A stretch of 52,449 bases of DNA from Paenibacillus antarcticus (GTDB taxonomy: Bacteria; Bacillota; Bacilli; Paenibacillales; Paenibacillaceae): NCBI RefSeq assembly GCF_001637225.1, contig NZ_LVJI01000029.1, positions 1 to 52,449 on the forward strand. The letters run 5' to 3'. The notes below the pieces were generated by a model. It ran no database searches, was not told the origin of the DNA, and saw only the letters and a list, made by a program, of their open reading frames with translations. The position numbers and the translations under genes are program-made. Shown here one piece after another: positions 9,100 to 17,396 of the stretch (the stretch's first letter is position 1; each line of letters opens with the position of its first letter).

Positions 9100-9810
9100 A
9101 TGATAGAGACGTTTGTATCCTCCAATAGCACATGTACAATAAAATGCCGCACGGTGGTTTGTTTTTTTGGCGGTGTACTGACTTTTCGAAATAATTTTGA
9201 AGATGCTGCAAGTGAGATTGCCAAAAGATATCGAAAAGCCAAAATTGTGATGATCTTTCCCTATGGGATGGCAAACGGCAGGACGGGTTCCTCTTTAATC
9301 CGTCTCTTGGCAAGGCAGCTTACTCAAGTTGGCTATGATCTACACCATGACCAATCCAAGCGGGTAACAAGCGTATCGCAAATCATCCGCGAGCATGTAG
9401 ATGTTTCGGATCACTTAATCCTTATCGGGCATAGTGCCGGAGGCGTAATCGCCTATCGGACTGGACTTTATTTGGAGGAAAAGTACGGATTTCAGCAAGT
9501 TCAAGTATTTGCTGTAGGGTGTCCAAAGTTTCATTTGAGGGATATTCCATACAATGACAGGTTTACATATATCACTGGACAGAATCCGGACAGGATCACC
9601 CAACTTGGCAGATGGCGTAAGCCGGGTTCTAGGGTGTACATAGGAAGGCCAGGGCACGAAATTCAAATGGAATTTAATCCAGCTCATCAGGGATGGAAGT
9701 TTCATGCTGCGTATTTTCTGAAATCGAACTGGACGGATTCAAACCAAGTATTCCGTACCAATTCAGAAAACTTGGTCTCCAAAATCCATGAACTGTACTC
9801 GGGAACCTGA
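9100..9810 (+). CDS. Alpha/beta hydrolase (lipase-like), intact copy
   Basis: 236 residues. The motif LILIGHSAGGVIAYRTG (residues about 106-122) is a canonical nucleophile elbow, with serine in GHSAGG. Upstream VMIFPYGMANGRTGSS is compatible with the oxyanion-hole region. A late histidine in WKFHAAYFL could complete the triad. There is no signal peptide. AAGGAGG at 9081-9087 sets the ATG. Substrate unknown; esterase or lipase-like is the most one can say. Two degenerate copies lie at 3880 and 14846, so this is the only complete member of a local family. It has a strong terminator downstream and no co-transcribed neighbour. Confidence 0.75.
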   Translation: MIETFVSSNSTCTIKCRTVVCFFGGVLTFRNNFEDAASEIAKRYRKAKIVMIFPYGMANGRTGSSLIRLLARQLTQVGYDLHHDQSKRVTSVSQIIREHVDVSDHLILIGHSAGGVIAYRTGLYLEEKYGFQQVQVFAVGCPKFHLRDIPYNDRFTYITGQNPDRITQLGRWRKPGSRVYIGRPGHEIQMEFNPAHQGWKFHAAYFLKSNWTDSNQVFRTNSENLVSKIHELYSGT

Positions 9811-9937
9811 TTAATACCTAATATGTTTATGTATTTTGAAAAGCGTGCCCGCTATGCCAGAGGATGGTTATTACCAGATATTTCACCGAGTGCAAACTTG
9901 TGAATCATTTTGGGATTTCACTAAGATTCAACTAATG

Positions 9938-9987
9938 AAAAAAACCAGTGCGACAGCCTGATGTTCAGACTGCTGCACTGGTTTTTT
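9938..9987. terminator. Bidirectional terminator
   Basis: AAAACCAGTGC and GCACTGGTTTT flank a 22-base loop, with A and T runs on either side. It serves the hydrolase (+) and possibly the minus-strand gene at 10056. Confidence 0.75.
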
Positions 9988-10055
9988 AACTATCTTTCTC
10001 CGATTACCCATTTGTTGCCCTACGGTCATGGTAGCAGTTGATTGCCTCCAGTCGT

Positions 10056-10715
10056 TCAGCTCAAAAAAAGGTTAATATTCATGATAGCTCCAGTGGAGCG
10101 GTCCAAAGTTACAAGAAACCGGCCACCGCTAGTAAGATTGCCTTCGGAAGAAGGAACAATTTCAAATTCAATAAGCGAGTCATTGTGAGGATACTGTGTT
10201 GTTGTGATTTGTACTTCTTGAACACTAACATCCAGGAATGGTTGAGCCAATTGAATCGCTTTCTCTTTACTTTGGTCTATTGAAATCCATTGTTCTTTTT
10301 GTATTTCATTGCTATTTTTTGATTCTTTAAATGCCTTCATATCGTTGATACCGATTATTTTTTTATTATTACCAACCCATACACGCATACTATTGTCTTC
10401 GGTTACATAAGATGCAGTGGCTACTTCTCTTTCATCTTGTATAAGTGAAAATCCAGTCAGGTTAAAATACTTCTGCAATACAAGAGTAGCTTCTTCCGCA
10501 GTATTAACTGTCAGGCTTTGGATTTGGCCGCCTCCAGGCTTTGATAGCTTTGCTAGTTCCACCGTTTCTTGGATATTCATTTTTTGATCTGATATTGCAA
10601 CACTCTCATTTGGTGTCCTTTGAGTATTTACTAATAAGACTGTGCAGACAGTTAATATTGTTGCTAATCCTAATACAGATAAGCCTAAGTATTTTTTCTT
10701 TAAATGTTTAATCAT
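10056..10715 (-). CDS. Membrane-anchored protein of unknown function
   Basis: 219 residues. One N-terminal membrane anchor (YLGLSVLGLATILTVCTVLLV) leaves the rest outside the cell. The exported part has two units that look alike: an AEEATLVLQKYF stretch with a later MRVWVG strand, and a KEKAIQLAQPFLD stretch followed by strands ending in a GGRFLVTLD segment. This arrangement recalls PepSY/YcdB-like folds. That is an inference from pattern, not a firm assignment. AGAGGAG lies just before the ATG. It lies downstream of the duplicated anti-sigma-like gene in the same direction, with an 80-bp gap. Confidence 0.6.
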   Translation of the reverse strand: MIKHLKKKYLGLSVLGLATILTVCTVLLVNTQRTPNESVAISDQKMNIQETVELAKLSKPGGGQIQSLTVNTAEEATLVLQKYFNLTGFSLIQDEREVATASYVTEDNSMRVWVGNNKKIIGINDMKAFKESKNSNEIQKEQWISIDQSKEKAIQLAQPFLDVSVQEVQITTTQYPHNDSLIEFEIVPSSEGNLTSGGRFLVTLDRSTGAIMNINLFLS

Positions 10716-10796
10716 AAGTATTCTCCTCTTTAGAAGCTTGTAATTGCCCGATAATTCGACCCAATAAACAACAATAAGTTCCTTTTTATAGATGTA

Positions 10797-11813
10797 TTAT
10801 TGTACCGAAAATACAGTCTCCAGCTCAGGGATATATTCCTTGACTATATTTTTGTCTTCCCATCGTCCTACAACCCCAGCCGGGGCATGACCTTCGGATA
10901 CAATTAAGTACGGTTTGATAGTTACGGTACTTGGTAGAGTCTTGAAGGGTTCAAACTGAATCTTATAAGATTCGCTTAAGGGGTGACCTTTGATAGGCTT
11001 CAGTTGAACGCCATTTTCATCCTCAATGTCAAACGAAAGACCGATGACGCCCCCGTTAGCGCCCTCGTATTTCGAAGGGATAGAAGCGAGCATTTCTTCT
11101 ACGTTCTGGCCCGGTTTGGTTTTGTACTCAACAGATAACTGCGTTGTCATTGGGGTGATTTCCAGCATACTGTTTTGCAAATTAATGTTATCGTGATGCT
11201 TGGTCTCCTCTGAAGTTAGAACGGTAATTGGCGTAGATCTTTTAACAGGCACAACGAATTGGAACGGGACATCGTAACCCTTTAACGTTACATTTACAGT
11301 CAAGTCAAACTGATCAGGAAACTGGACAGTCTGGTCTGTGCTAGTAGTACTGGTAACATCAACGATTAGGCTGGAACCAGTCTCACCGTCCATGAATTCG
11401 TAACCTGAGTTCAGAGATTGGCCTTTATAGAGAACCTCTAACGTATCTACTGCCCCTTTATTGGCATCGGAAGGCGGCGAATTGGGCTCTGAAGCAAGAC
11501 GGTTTCCAGGAGTGGTTATGTTCATAAGAATTCGGGTCCCGTCAAATAACAACGTTGGAATATTCATAGTTATCTTGCCATGGGTCACGCTTTGGTTTAC
11601 GTTTGTGATGAAATCCTCGGCTTGTTGAACACCGGGATCTAAGTTCTTTTCGCCCCATAATGAATAGATTTGTCCTAGACCCGGAATTTGCTTGAATGTA
11701 TCTGCCATTACGGGCGATACAAATCCGGAAGCAATGAGTGTAACACCAAGGATTGCAGCGGCTGCAGTGGAAACCCACCATTTATTAGAAGCTTTTGATA
11801 CATTTGAATTCAT
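10797..11813 (-). CDS. Anti-sigma-like ectodomain protein lacking its cytoplasmic domain
   Basis: 338 residues. It is very similar over most of its length to the anti-sigma-like protein at 12975-14114 (same KWWVSTAAAAILGVTLIASG membrane segment and same exported DUF4179/DUF5643-type region). The first ~50 residues of that paralogue, the part expected to hold the sigma factor, are replaced by MNSNVSKAS. No sigma gene precedes it. Its ATG instead lies about 60 bp after an ECF-type promoter almost identical to the one before the sigma gene at 14635. The gene is intact, so the ectodomain is probably still made. It may have been kept as a decoy, receptor or buffer, but it could equally be on the way to loss. 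Confidence 0.8.
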   Translation of the reverse strand: MNSNVSKASNKWWVSTAAAAILGVTLIASGFVSPVMADTFKQIPGLGQIYSLWGEKNLDPGVQQAEDFITNVNQSVTHGKITMNIPTLLFDGTRILMNITTPGNRLASEPNSPPSDANKGAVDTLEVLYKGQSLNSGYEFMDGETGSSLIVDVTSTTSTDQTVQFPDQFDLTVNVTLKGYDVPFQFVVPVKRSTPITVLTSEETKHHDNINLQNSMLEITPMTTQLSVEYKTKPGQNVEEMLASIPSKYEGANGGVIGLSFDIEDENGVQLKPIKGHPLSESYKIQFEPFKTLPSTVTIKPYLIVSEGHAPAGVVGRWEDKNIVKEYIPELETVFSVQ

Positions 11814-11871
11814 AAGTTTACCTGCTTTCTTGACTAGAAATTTTAGTATGTTCGTAACGTTACTTATATAT

Positions 11872-11900
11872 TAGATCGAGTAGGTAGCTAAAAGGTTACA
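11872..11900 (-). promoter_or_regulatory. ECF-type promoter (copy of the sigma operon promoter)
   Basis: On the minus strand TGTAACC, sixteen bases after AAC, then CGATCTA. This is the AAC-N16-CG layout of ECF sigma promoters. The surrounding ~70 bp closely match the region at 14660-14730. It is probably read by the sigma factor encoded at 14108-14635. Confidence 0.65.
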
Positions 11901-11931
11901 TGGAAAAAAACCACCGTATTCAGTAAAATGT

Positions 11932-11974
11932 ACCCTATAGAATAGACACTTTAAAAAAGTCTATTCTATAGGGT
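11932..11974. repeat. Perfect 16-bp inverted repeat
   Basis: ACCCTATAGAATAGAC and its exact complement GTCTATTCTATAGGGT enclose eleven A/T-rich bases. No T run follows it. It lies between the minus-strand ECF promoter and the plus-strand gene at 12021, directly upstream of a TATAAT box. It may be an operator or a mini-element end. Confidence 0.7.
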
Positions 11975-12020
11975 GATTTTCTGTATAATGTGAAAAAGTA
12001 TAATGTTGGAGTGATTCATA

Positions 12021-12449
12021 ATGAGTCTAAAATTATTCAATAAGCATGTGGATTCGAAGTCGAAATCCTCGGGATGGCTCGCGTTCATTCAGCTGAGAAG
12101 GGTTGAACAGTCTGCATGTCGAAGAGAAGGAAGGCTTTCACTATACAAACCCAATCATTCAAAGGCTTGTGAAAAAATGTGGTTTAGGACAACCCATGTC
12201 CACGACGAGGTAACTGTTGGGATAACGTCCCACAAGAATCATTCTTTGGGCATTTTAAAGACGTGGCTGCCATCAAACCTTGTGAAAATTGAAGAAGGAA
12301 ATCAAGAGCTATATGATTTACTACAATCATTTCAGATATCAATGGAATTTAAAGAAAATGACTCCTGTATAATACAGAAATCACCTTCTTCAACATGCCT
12401 AGGTCTTTTTGAAATGTCCTTTATAAAGCTGATAACACTTCGTATTTGA
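12021..12449 (+). CDS. Hypothetical protein, unrecognised
   Basis: 142 residues, not recognised. The ATG has GGAGTG about eight bases upstream, and a TATAAT box lies about 35 bp before that, so it looks expressed. The N-terminus is basic (SLKLFNKHVDSKSKS). A middle part has WFRTTHVHDEVTVGITSHKN. The last 20-30 residues run into the 3' end of the minus-strand gene at 12421 with 29 bp of overlap, so the C-terminus may be truncated or the gene may be decaying. No function is proposed. Confidence 0.4.
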   Translation: MSLKLFNKHVDSKSKSSGWLAFIQLRRVEQSACRREGRLSLYKPNHSKACEKMWFRTTHVHDEVTVGITSHKNHSLGILKTWLPSNLVKIEEGNQELYDLLQSFQISMEFKENDSCIIQKSPSSTCLGLFEMSFIKLITLRI

Positions 12450-12672
12450 GCAACATTGATTGTTTGATAATCTTGTTTTTCATCAAATCACGCTGTACAG
12501 ACACAGGCATATTATGAAGTCTATCTTCCTGCGCTACGGCTAACAGGACGATTTTCGTAGCAACCATCGCACGATCTTCATTTTGAAGGATATAATACGC
12601 CACTTGGTAGCCATACGTTTCCAATTGTCTTAATACTTCTACTGTCCTATTTAAATAATTTGTTGATCGCAT
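12421..12672 (-). CDS. Small hypothetical protein
   Basis: 83 residues, no membrane segment, mostly helical by composition (RTVEVLRQLETYGYQVAYYI). GAGGT precedes the ATG at a good distance. It stands alone between two decaying stretches. I do not recognise the family. The compact length and clean start suggest a real gene. It converges on and slightly overlaps the plus-strand gene at 12021. Confidence 0.55.
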   Translation of the reverse strand: MRSTNYLNRTVEVLRQLETYGYQVAYYILQNEDRAMVATKIVLLAVAQEDRLHNMPVSVQRDLMKNKIIKQSMLLKYEVLSAL

Positions 12673-12735
12673 TGTATCTACCTCGTCTGTATGTTGTGAA
12701 ATTGATTTAACGAATCAACACACATAATAATAGCC

Positions 12736-12960
12736 CTAATCAGCAATTTGCATATACAATCTATCCATGTCCTTCATTGTCCACTTACTTTCCGATTTAT
12801 CACCATCATACACAATCTCCTTTATATAGAATGTCTCCAATCGTGGCTATTGGGGAAATCACCTCGAACCTCAATCTTTCTTCCCTCGTTAACATCTCCC
12901 GATACTTTCGATATCTTATTTTCTGGAAAATGAGCCACTGCACCATATATTACAGATGAA
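12736..12960 (-). pseudogene. Remnant of an unrecognised minus-strand gene
   Basis: On the minus strand two frames in series give protein-like stretches: one with VAHFPENKISKVSGDV and later IEVRGDFPN, then, after a frame change, YDGDKSESKWTMKDMDRLYM to a stop. Frame breaks lie near 12815. The parent family is not identified. A 14-bp sequence (TTACAGATGAACTA) is tandemly repeated at 12951-12978, across the end of the neighbouring anti-sigma gene. Confidence 0.3.
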
Positions 12961-12974
12961 CTATTACAGATGAA

Positions 12975-14114
12975 CTATTTCACCGAAAATACAGTCTCTA
13001 GCTCAGGGATATATTCCTTGACCATATTTATAGCTTCCACTCGTCCTTCAGCCCCAGCAGGGTATTCTTCGGATACGATTAAGTACGGTTTGATGGTTAC
13101 GGTACTCGGTATAGTCTTGAAGGGTTCAAACTGAATCTTATAAGATTCGTTTAAGGGGTGAGCTTTGATAGGCTTCAGTTGAACGCCATTTTCATCCTCA
13201 ATGTCAAACAAAAGACCGATGACGCCCCCGTTAGCGCCCTTGTATTTCGAAGGGATAGAAGCGAGCATTTCTTCTACGCTCTGGCCCGGTTTGGTTTTGT
13301 ACTCAACGGATAACTGCGTTGTCATTGGGGTGATTTCCAGCATACTGTTTTGCAAATTAATGTTATCGTGATGCTTGGTCTCCTCTGAAGTTAGAACGGT
13401 AATTGGCGTAGATCTTTTAACAGGCACAACGAATTGGAACGGGACATCGTAACCCTTTAACGTTACATTTACAGTCAAGTCAAACTGATCAGGGAACTGG
13501 GCGAATTCACCACTATTGAGAACATCAACCATCATGCTGGAAGCAGTCTCGCCCATGTATTCGATACCCCGGACCAGATTTTGACCTTCATAGAGGACCT
13601 CTAACGTATCCTGCGCCCCTTTATTGGCATCGGAAGGCGGCGAATTGGGCTCCGAAGCTAGAGTGTTTCCAGGAGTGGTTATGTTCATAACAATTCGGGT
13701 TCCGTCAAATAACAACGTTGGAATATTCATAGTTACATCGCCATGGGTTACGCTTTGGTTTACGTTTGTGATGAAATCGGCTTGTTGAACACCGGGATCA
13801 AAGTTCTTTTCGCCCCATATTGAATAGATTTGTCCCAGAACCGGAATTTGCTTGAGTGCATCTGCCATTGCGGGCGATACAAATCCAGAAGCAATGAGGG
13901 TAACACCAAGGATTGCAGCGGCTGCAGTGGAAACCCACCATTTATTAATAGTTCTTGATACATTTGTCTTTCTCTGAATGGGAGAAATGGAATGATCGGT
14001 TTCCGTGATGATTTGGTAAGTCTCATTCAGCTTGGAGCGGGCAATATCAGATAACTGATCAGGAAGTAGGCTTTGGCAGTTCTTTAATTGTTCTTCTAAC
14101 TTAGTCTTCACCAT
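12975..14114 (-). CDS. Anti-sigma factor (transmembrane), partner of ECF sigma
   Basis: 379 residues. A cytoplasmic N-terminus of about 55 residues (LKNCQSLLPDQLSDIARSKL) precedes one membrane segment, WWVSTAAAAILGVTLIASG. A large exported region resembles DUF4179/DUF5643, the layout of membrane anti-sigma factors of bacilli. The ATG overlaps the stop of the sigma gene (ATGGTGA), so the two are translationally coupled. The expected role is to hold the sigma factor at the membrane until an envelope signal reaches the exported part. The exported part is nearly duplicated in the gene at 10797. The inducing signal is unknown. Confidence 0.85.
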   Translation of the reverse strand: MVKTKLEEQLKNCQSLLPDQLSDIARSKLNETYQIITETDHSISPIQRKTNVSRTINKWWVSTAAAAILGVTLIASGFVSPAMADALKQIPVLGQIYSIWGEKNFDPGVQQADFITNVNQSVTHGDVTMNIPTLLFDGTRIVMNITTPGNTLASEPNSPPSDANKGAQDTLEVLYEGQNLVRGIEYMGETASSMMVDVLNSGEFAQFPDQFDLTVNVTLKGYDVPFQFVVPVKRSTPITVLTSEETKHHDNINLQNSMLEITPMTTQLSVEYKTKPGQSVEEMLASIPSKYKGANGGVIGLLFDIEDENGVQLKPIKAHPLNESYKIQFEPFKTIPSTVTIKPYLIVSEEYPAGAEGRVEAINMVKEYIPELETVFSVK

Positions 14115-14635
14115 GTGGCAACTCCCTTTTCTTGATTGATTTGAGATGAATGCTTTAGCTTTTTGCGGGCGCGATGCAGCCGGGTCTTCACGGCTACCGT
14201 AGAAATTTCGAGAATGTCGGAAATTTGACTGATCGGCATGTCCTGTAGGTAATGAAGGATAGTTACAATCCGTAGGTTCTCATCTAGATGTTGAACGGCT
14301 TCCCATAATTCGATTTTCTCATAATCCTTGGAAGGGGAAGGGACGTCGGGAAGTTCTCCGTAAGGGAGGGCTCTTGCGTTGCTTTTGATTATTTTATTGC
14401 ATTCATTAATCAGAATCCGGAAGACCCATGTTTTGAAAAAAGCGGGCTCTCTGAGTGTATGGATGGACTTAAAGGCTTTAAGTATCGTCTCCTGTAGGGC
14501 ATCTGCACAATCTTCGTCTTTGTTGACGATGGACCTTGCAGTTCTATACAAGGGTAACTCTATCTCTTGCATCAACTGCATGAATGCTTCAGGGTCCCCA
14601 GCTTTAGCTTTGATGACAATAGGATCTGTATGCAA
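14108..14635 (-). CDS. ECF RNA polymerase sigma factor (SigM/SigV-like)
   Basis: 175 residues. Region 2 is visible as DEDCADALQETILKAFKSIHTLREPAFFKTWVFRILINE, and region 4 as MPISQISDILEISTVAVKTRLHRARKKL, a standard sigma-70 region 4 helix-turn-helix. The start is TTG at 14635 with AGGTG just upstream. It is co-transcribed with the anti-sigma gene that it overlaps by 7 bp. An AAC-N16-CG promoter upstream suggests autoregulation. The same promoter sequence controls the truncated anti-sigma paralogue, so both probably belong to its regulon. Confidence 0.9.
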   Translation of the reverse strand: MHTDPIVIKAKAGDPEAFMQLMQEIELPLYRTARSIVNKDEDCADALQETILKAFKSIHTLREPAFFKTWVFRILINECNKIIKSNARALPYGELPDVPSPSKDYEKIELWEAVQHLDENLRIVTILHYLQDMPISQISDILEISTVAVKTRLHRARKKLKHSSQINQEKGVATW

Positions 14636-14693
14636 GGGTTCACCTACTTTCTTGACTAGAAGTATTTAGAATGTTCGTAACGTTCTTATATAT

Positions 14694-14722
14694 TAGATCG
14701 AGTAGGTAGGTAAAAGGTTACA
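14694..14722 (-). promoter_or_regulatory. ECF-type autoregulatory promoter
   Basis: Minus strand TGTAACC, then CGATCTA with sixteen bases between AAC and CG. It lies about 60 bp before the sigma gene. The same element is at 11872-11900. Confidence 0.65.
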
Positions 14723-14845
14723 TGGGGAAAAAACCACCTCATTCAGGGGCGACATCCCGTTTGTGTGACAGGTACCAAAAAACCTTGCAATTTTAGTTGG
14801 CCAGTCGTCGGAAATTCAATAGCGACTGGTTATTTAGTCTCGCCT

Positions 14846-15113
14846 GAATCCGAATTGAGTTATGTAACGCAAATCATCCGTGAGTATGCAGAAGGTTCGG
14901 ATCACTTAATCCTTATTGGGCATAGTGCCGGAGCAGTGCTCGCCTATCGGATAGGGCTTTATTTGGAGGAGAAGTACAGACAGCTATCAGCAAGTTCAAG
15001 TATTCGCTGTAGGGTGTCCAAAGTTTCATGCTGCGTATTTTCTGAAATCGAAATGGACGGATTCAAACCAAGTGAATACCAATTCAGAAAACTTGGTCTC
15101 CAAAATCCATGAA
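14846..15113 (+). pseudogene. Second decayed copy of the alpha/beta hydrolase
   Basis: Close to the middle and end of the intact gene at 9100-9810, including LILIGHSAGAVLAYRIG. The 5' third is missing. A short insertion near 14980 shifts the frame. A 171-bp internal deletion has joined two copies of AAGTTTCAT that are both still present in the intact gene. The deletion is therefore a clean microhomology event. The sequence upstream (14731-14845) is unrelated to the intact leader. Confidence 0.8.
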
Positions 15114-15172
15114 AGAGAAACCCCGAATTCTTACAATGACTAATTCTACTATGTTTTTTAACGTTATTATAA

Positions 15173-15742
15173 TCAGTAATTCAAAAGGCGTCCGTTGTCG
15201 TTCCAATTACCATACAATTTATTTTGTCTGGTGTTTGTTATAAACTTATCTAATCTTTTTTCAAATAACTCAGGTTGATTATTAATACTTTGTATTGTGT
15301 CGATTCGAACTCTTTTATAAAGATCTGGAAATCGAACAAAATTCTGATATACATCTGTTTCCTCTTTCAGCCTCTGCTCAATAATAGGATCAATTTTAAA
15401 TGAGTCATAACTCAGATCAAGTAGCACCTTTCTACCTACTTCCGTCATTAATCCCAACGTTTCAAGGCGACGGACCCGTTCTTTATTTAATTCAGTCCAT
15501 GAACTATTTTTGTTTCTAGGAGATAGCCTTTGGGCTAGTTCAGTCTCGGAAACTTTCTTTTTTATTCCATCAATCCATCCACAACACAAGGCTTCTTCGA
15601 CAGCGTCCAGATACAGCAAAGTACCTTGTGTCAACTTCATACTCACGACAACCCAACAAGATTTTTCAGTCAAATTATGTTCCTGAAACCAATACCTCAA
15701 TTCGCTTTTCGACTTTACTGGAAGCAGTTCGTTGATTTCCAT
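15173..15742 (-). CDS. YdeI/OmpD-associated family protein
   Basis: 189 residues. The pattern ELRYWFQEHNLTEKSCWVV, then LDAVEEALCCGWIDGIKKKV and RLSPRNKNSSWTELNKERV, followed by a helical C-terminal region, matches the YdeI/OmpD-associated family of small cytoplasmic proteins. Its length is normal for the family. Biochemical function is poorly defined. A GGAG-containing ribosome binding site lies about 14 bp before the ATG, which is rather far. It is a single gene. Confidence 0.8.
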   Translation of the reverse strand: MEINELLPVKSKSELRYWFQEHNLTEKSCWVVVSMKLTQGTLLYLDAVEEALCCGWIDGIKKKVSETELAQRLSPRNKNSSWTELNKERVRRLETLGLMTEVGRKVLLDLSYDSFKIDPIIEQRLKEETDVYQNFVRFPDLYKRVRIDTIQSINNQPELFEKRLDKFITNTRQNKLYGNWNDNGRLLNY

Positions 15743-15783
15743 GAATGTGTTTCATTCTCCTCTCTGCATGAGCTGCAAACGAG

Positions 15784-15820
15784 AAAAAGTGACAACGCTA
15801 ACTGTCCGTTGCCACTTTCC
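15784..15820 (-). terminator. Terminator of the VOC gene
   Basis: AAAGTGACAACG and CGTTGCCACTTT pair apart from one mismatch. On the minus strand the stem is followed by TTTTT. Confidence 0.65.
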
Positions 15821-15888
15821 CTTAAGTCATATGACGTGCAAGAACAATTACCTAAAAACGAGAATCTACTCCTTGGTGTTAACTCTTG

Positions 15889-16350
15889 CTATTGGTTTGA
15901 AACTAAACGATCAAGGAACTTATTGGCGTCACTATTAAACTTCCAAACAACACCAAATTTATCAACCAACATTCCAAAGCAGGAAGACCAAGGCATTTCT
16001 GATAACGGCATGATAACATAGCCACCTACAGATAAATTAGAAAAGTAATTTTCCATTGTCTGTCTATCATCAATAACGATACTAATCAGTATATTGTTGC
16101 CTTTAACCAACTCGCCCGTTACTTTCTTCATCGAAGGTAAAATATCCGACATCATTATTTTTCCACCAGCGAATTCTAAGGATGACTCCATAATCATATT
16201 CCACTCATCTTCTGGCAAAGGGTAGTTTGGATCTTGTGGGAAATCCTTAAATTTAACTTTTTTTACTTCACTTGAATTCAAAGCTTCTGAATAAAATGCT
16301 ATTACCTGCTCTGTATTCCCATCAAAATTTAAATATGCAATAACTGACAT
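15889..16350 (-). CDS. VOC family protein, PhnB-like
   Basis: 153 residues. The N-terminal IAYLNFDGNTEQVIAFYSEAL and the later KIMMSDILP and CFGMLVDKFGVVWKF are the two half-sites of a PhnB-type (3-demethylubiquinone methyltransferase-like) vicinal oxygen chelate protein. Many family members are uncharacterised or confer resistance. AAGGAGG lies just before the ATG. It is divergent from the WYL regulator at 16485, across a strong palindrome, so it is probably that regulator's target. Confidence 0.85.
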   Translation of the reverse strand: MSVIAYLNFDGNTEQVIAFYSEALNSSEVKKVKFKDFPQDPNYPLPEDEWNMIMESSLEFAGGKIMMSDILPSMKKVTGELVKGNNILISIVIDDRQTMENYFSNLSVGGYVIMPLSEMPWSSCFGMLVDKFGVVWKFNSDANKFLDRLVSNQ

Positions 16351-16384
16351 GAAAAAACCTCCTTCTTGTAATACATGAAGTATA

Positions 16385-16424
16385 AGCTATAATAGGTGAC
16401 AGCTATTTGTCACCTATTATAGCT
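16385..16424. promoter_or_regulatory. Perfect 17-bp palindrome, candidate WYL-regulator operator
   Basis: AGCTATAATAGGTGACA and its exact complement flank GCTATT. The inner part is GGTGACA-N6-TGTCACC. It sits between the divergent VOC and WYL-regulator genes, and the arms contain TATAAT-like sequence on both strands. Control of both genes from one site is inferred. Confidence 0.7.
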
Positions 16425-16484
16425 CTGTGAAATTTTTTTTCATAAATGGATTGACTTATTACGCTTCAAACCGGGAGGGACAAT

Positions 16485-17396
16485 ATGAATAAAATTGAAA
16501 GATTAATATCTATAATAATGATCTTGCTGCAAAAGAACGTTGTTTCATCAACCGAATTCTCACAATTATTTAACGTGTCCAAAAGAACGATTCTACGTGA
16601 TATGGAAACTCTCAGTTTATCTAATATTCCTATTTATTCTGTAAATGGAGTTAACGGGGGATACGGGATTATGGATGAATACAAATTAGACAAACGACTT
16701 TTAAGCAGTAAAGATTTAGAAAATATATTAACCGCACTGGGCGGATTGGGACAAATTCTATTTAGTGACGAAGTCGAACTAACTCTTAAAAAAATTGAAT
16801 CAATGATAGGCTCAGCAACTTGGAAAGGTTCAATTCACCTGTCATTTTATGATTGGGACGGTCGTTCTGAAATTTTTCAAATCTTAAAGACTTGTCAAGA
16901 AGCAATAGTGCAAGGAAGATTACTTACCTTCAATTATATTGATCGAAGTGGAATGAAGACGAATAGAATGATCGAGCCCTACCAGCTTCATTTTAGTGAA
17001 ATGAGTTGGTATTTGAAGGGGTTTTGTTTAAATCGAATGGAATATCGAACTTTTAAATTGTCCAGAACGGATAATCTTAATATCGATATCAAAACATTTG
17101 TTCCTAGAGATTTTTTGACCGAGCTAAAAGCTGAACAACATTATCAACCAAAATTAATTACAATTAAAGCATTGATCTCACATAGCATAAAAGATCACTT
17201 TATTGAAAGATACGGTCAGAAAAAGATTCAAGCCTATAATTCTGAAGTTTTAATAGCTTCAATAGATGTACCGCAAAACCATATCGGATTCCGGTTTTTG
17301 GCTAGTTTTGGAACTGATTTGGAAATCATAGAGCCTAAAACATATGTTGATGGTTTTCGAGAGTTTCTAAATGTCATGATAAAGAAATATACATAA
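16485..17396 (+). CDS. YafY-type HTH/WYL domain regulator
   Basis: 303 residues. The N-terminal helix-turn-helix (VVSSTEFSQLFNVSKRTILRDMETL, residues about 19-43) has the DeoR-like form of YafY proteins. The middle segment GRLLTFNYIDRSGMKTNRMIEPYQLHFSEMSWYLKGFC is a clear WYL ligand-binding domain, and a C-terminal extension follows. GGGAGGGA lies before the ATG. It is divergent from the VOC gene, with a perfect palindrome between them. WYL regulators respond to small ligands or nucleic acids; the ligand here is unknown. Confidence 0.85.
   Translation: MNKIERLISIIMILLQKNVVSSTEFSQLFNVSKRTILRDMETLSLSNIPIYSVNGVNGGYGIMDEYKLDKRLLSSKDLENILTALGGLGQILFSDEVELTLKKIESMIGSATWKGSIHLSFYDWDGRSEIFQILKTCQEAIVQGRLLTFNYIDRSGMKTNRMIEPYQLHFSEMSWYLKGFCLNRMEYRTFKLSRTDNLNIDIKTFVPRDFLTELKAEQHYQPKLITIKALISHSIKDHFIERYGQKKIQAYNSEVLIASIDVPQNHIGFRFLASFGTDLEIIEPKTYVDGFREFLNVMIKKYT

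Noticed and set aside
14765..15112. Intact 115-residue hydrolase
   Set aside because: Comparison with the gene at 9100 shows a missing 5' third, a frameshift and a 171-bp deletion.
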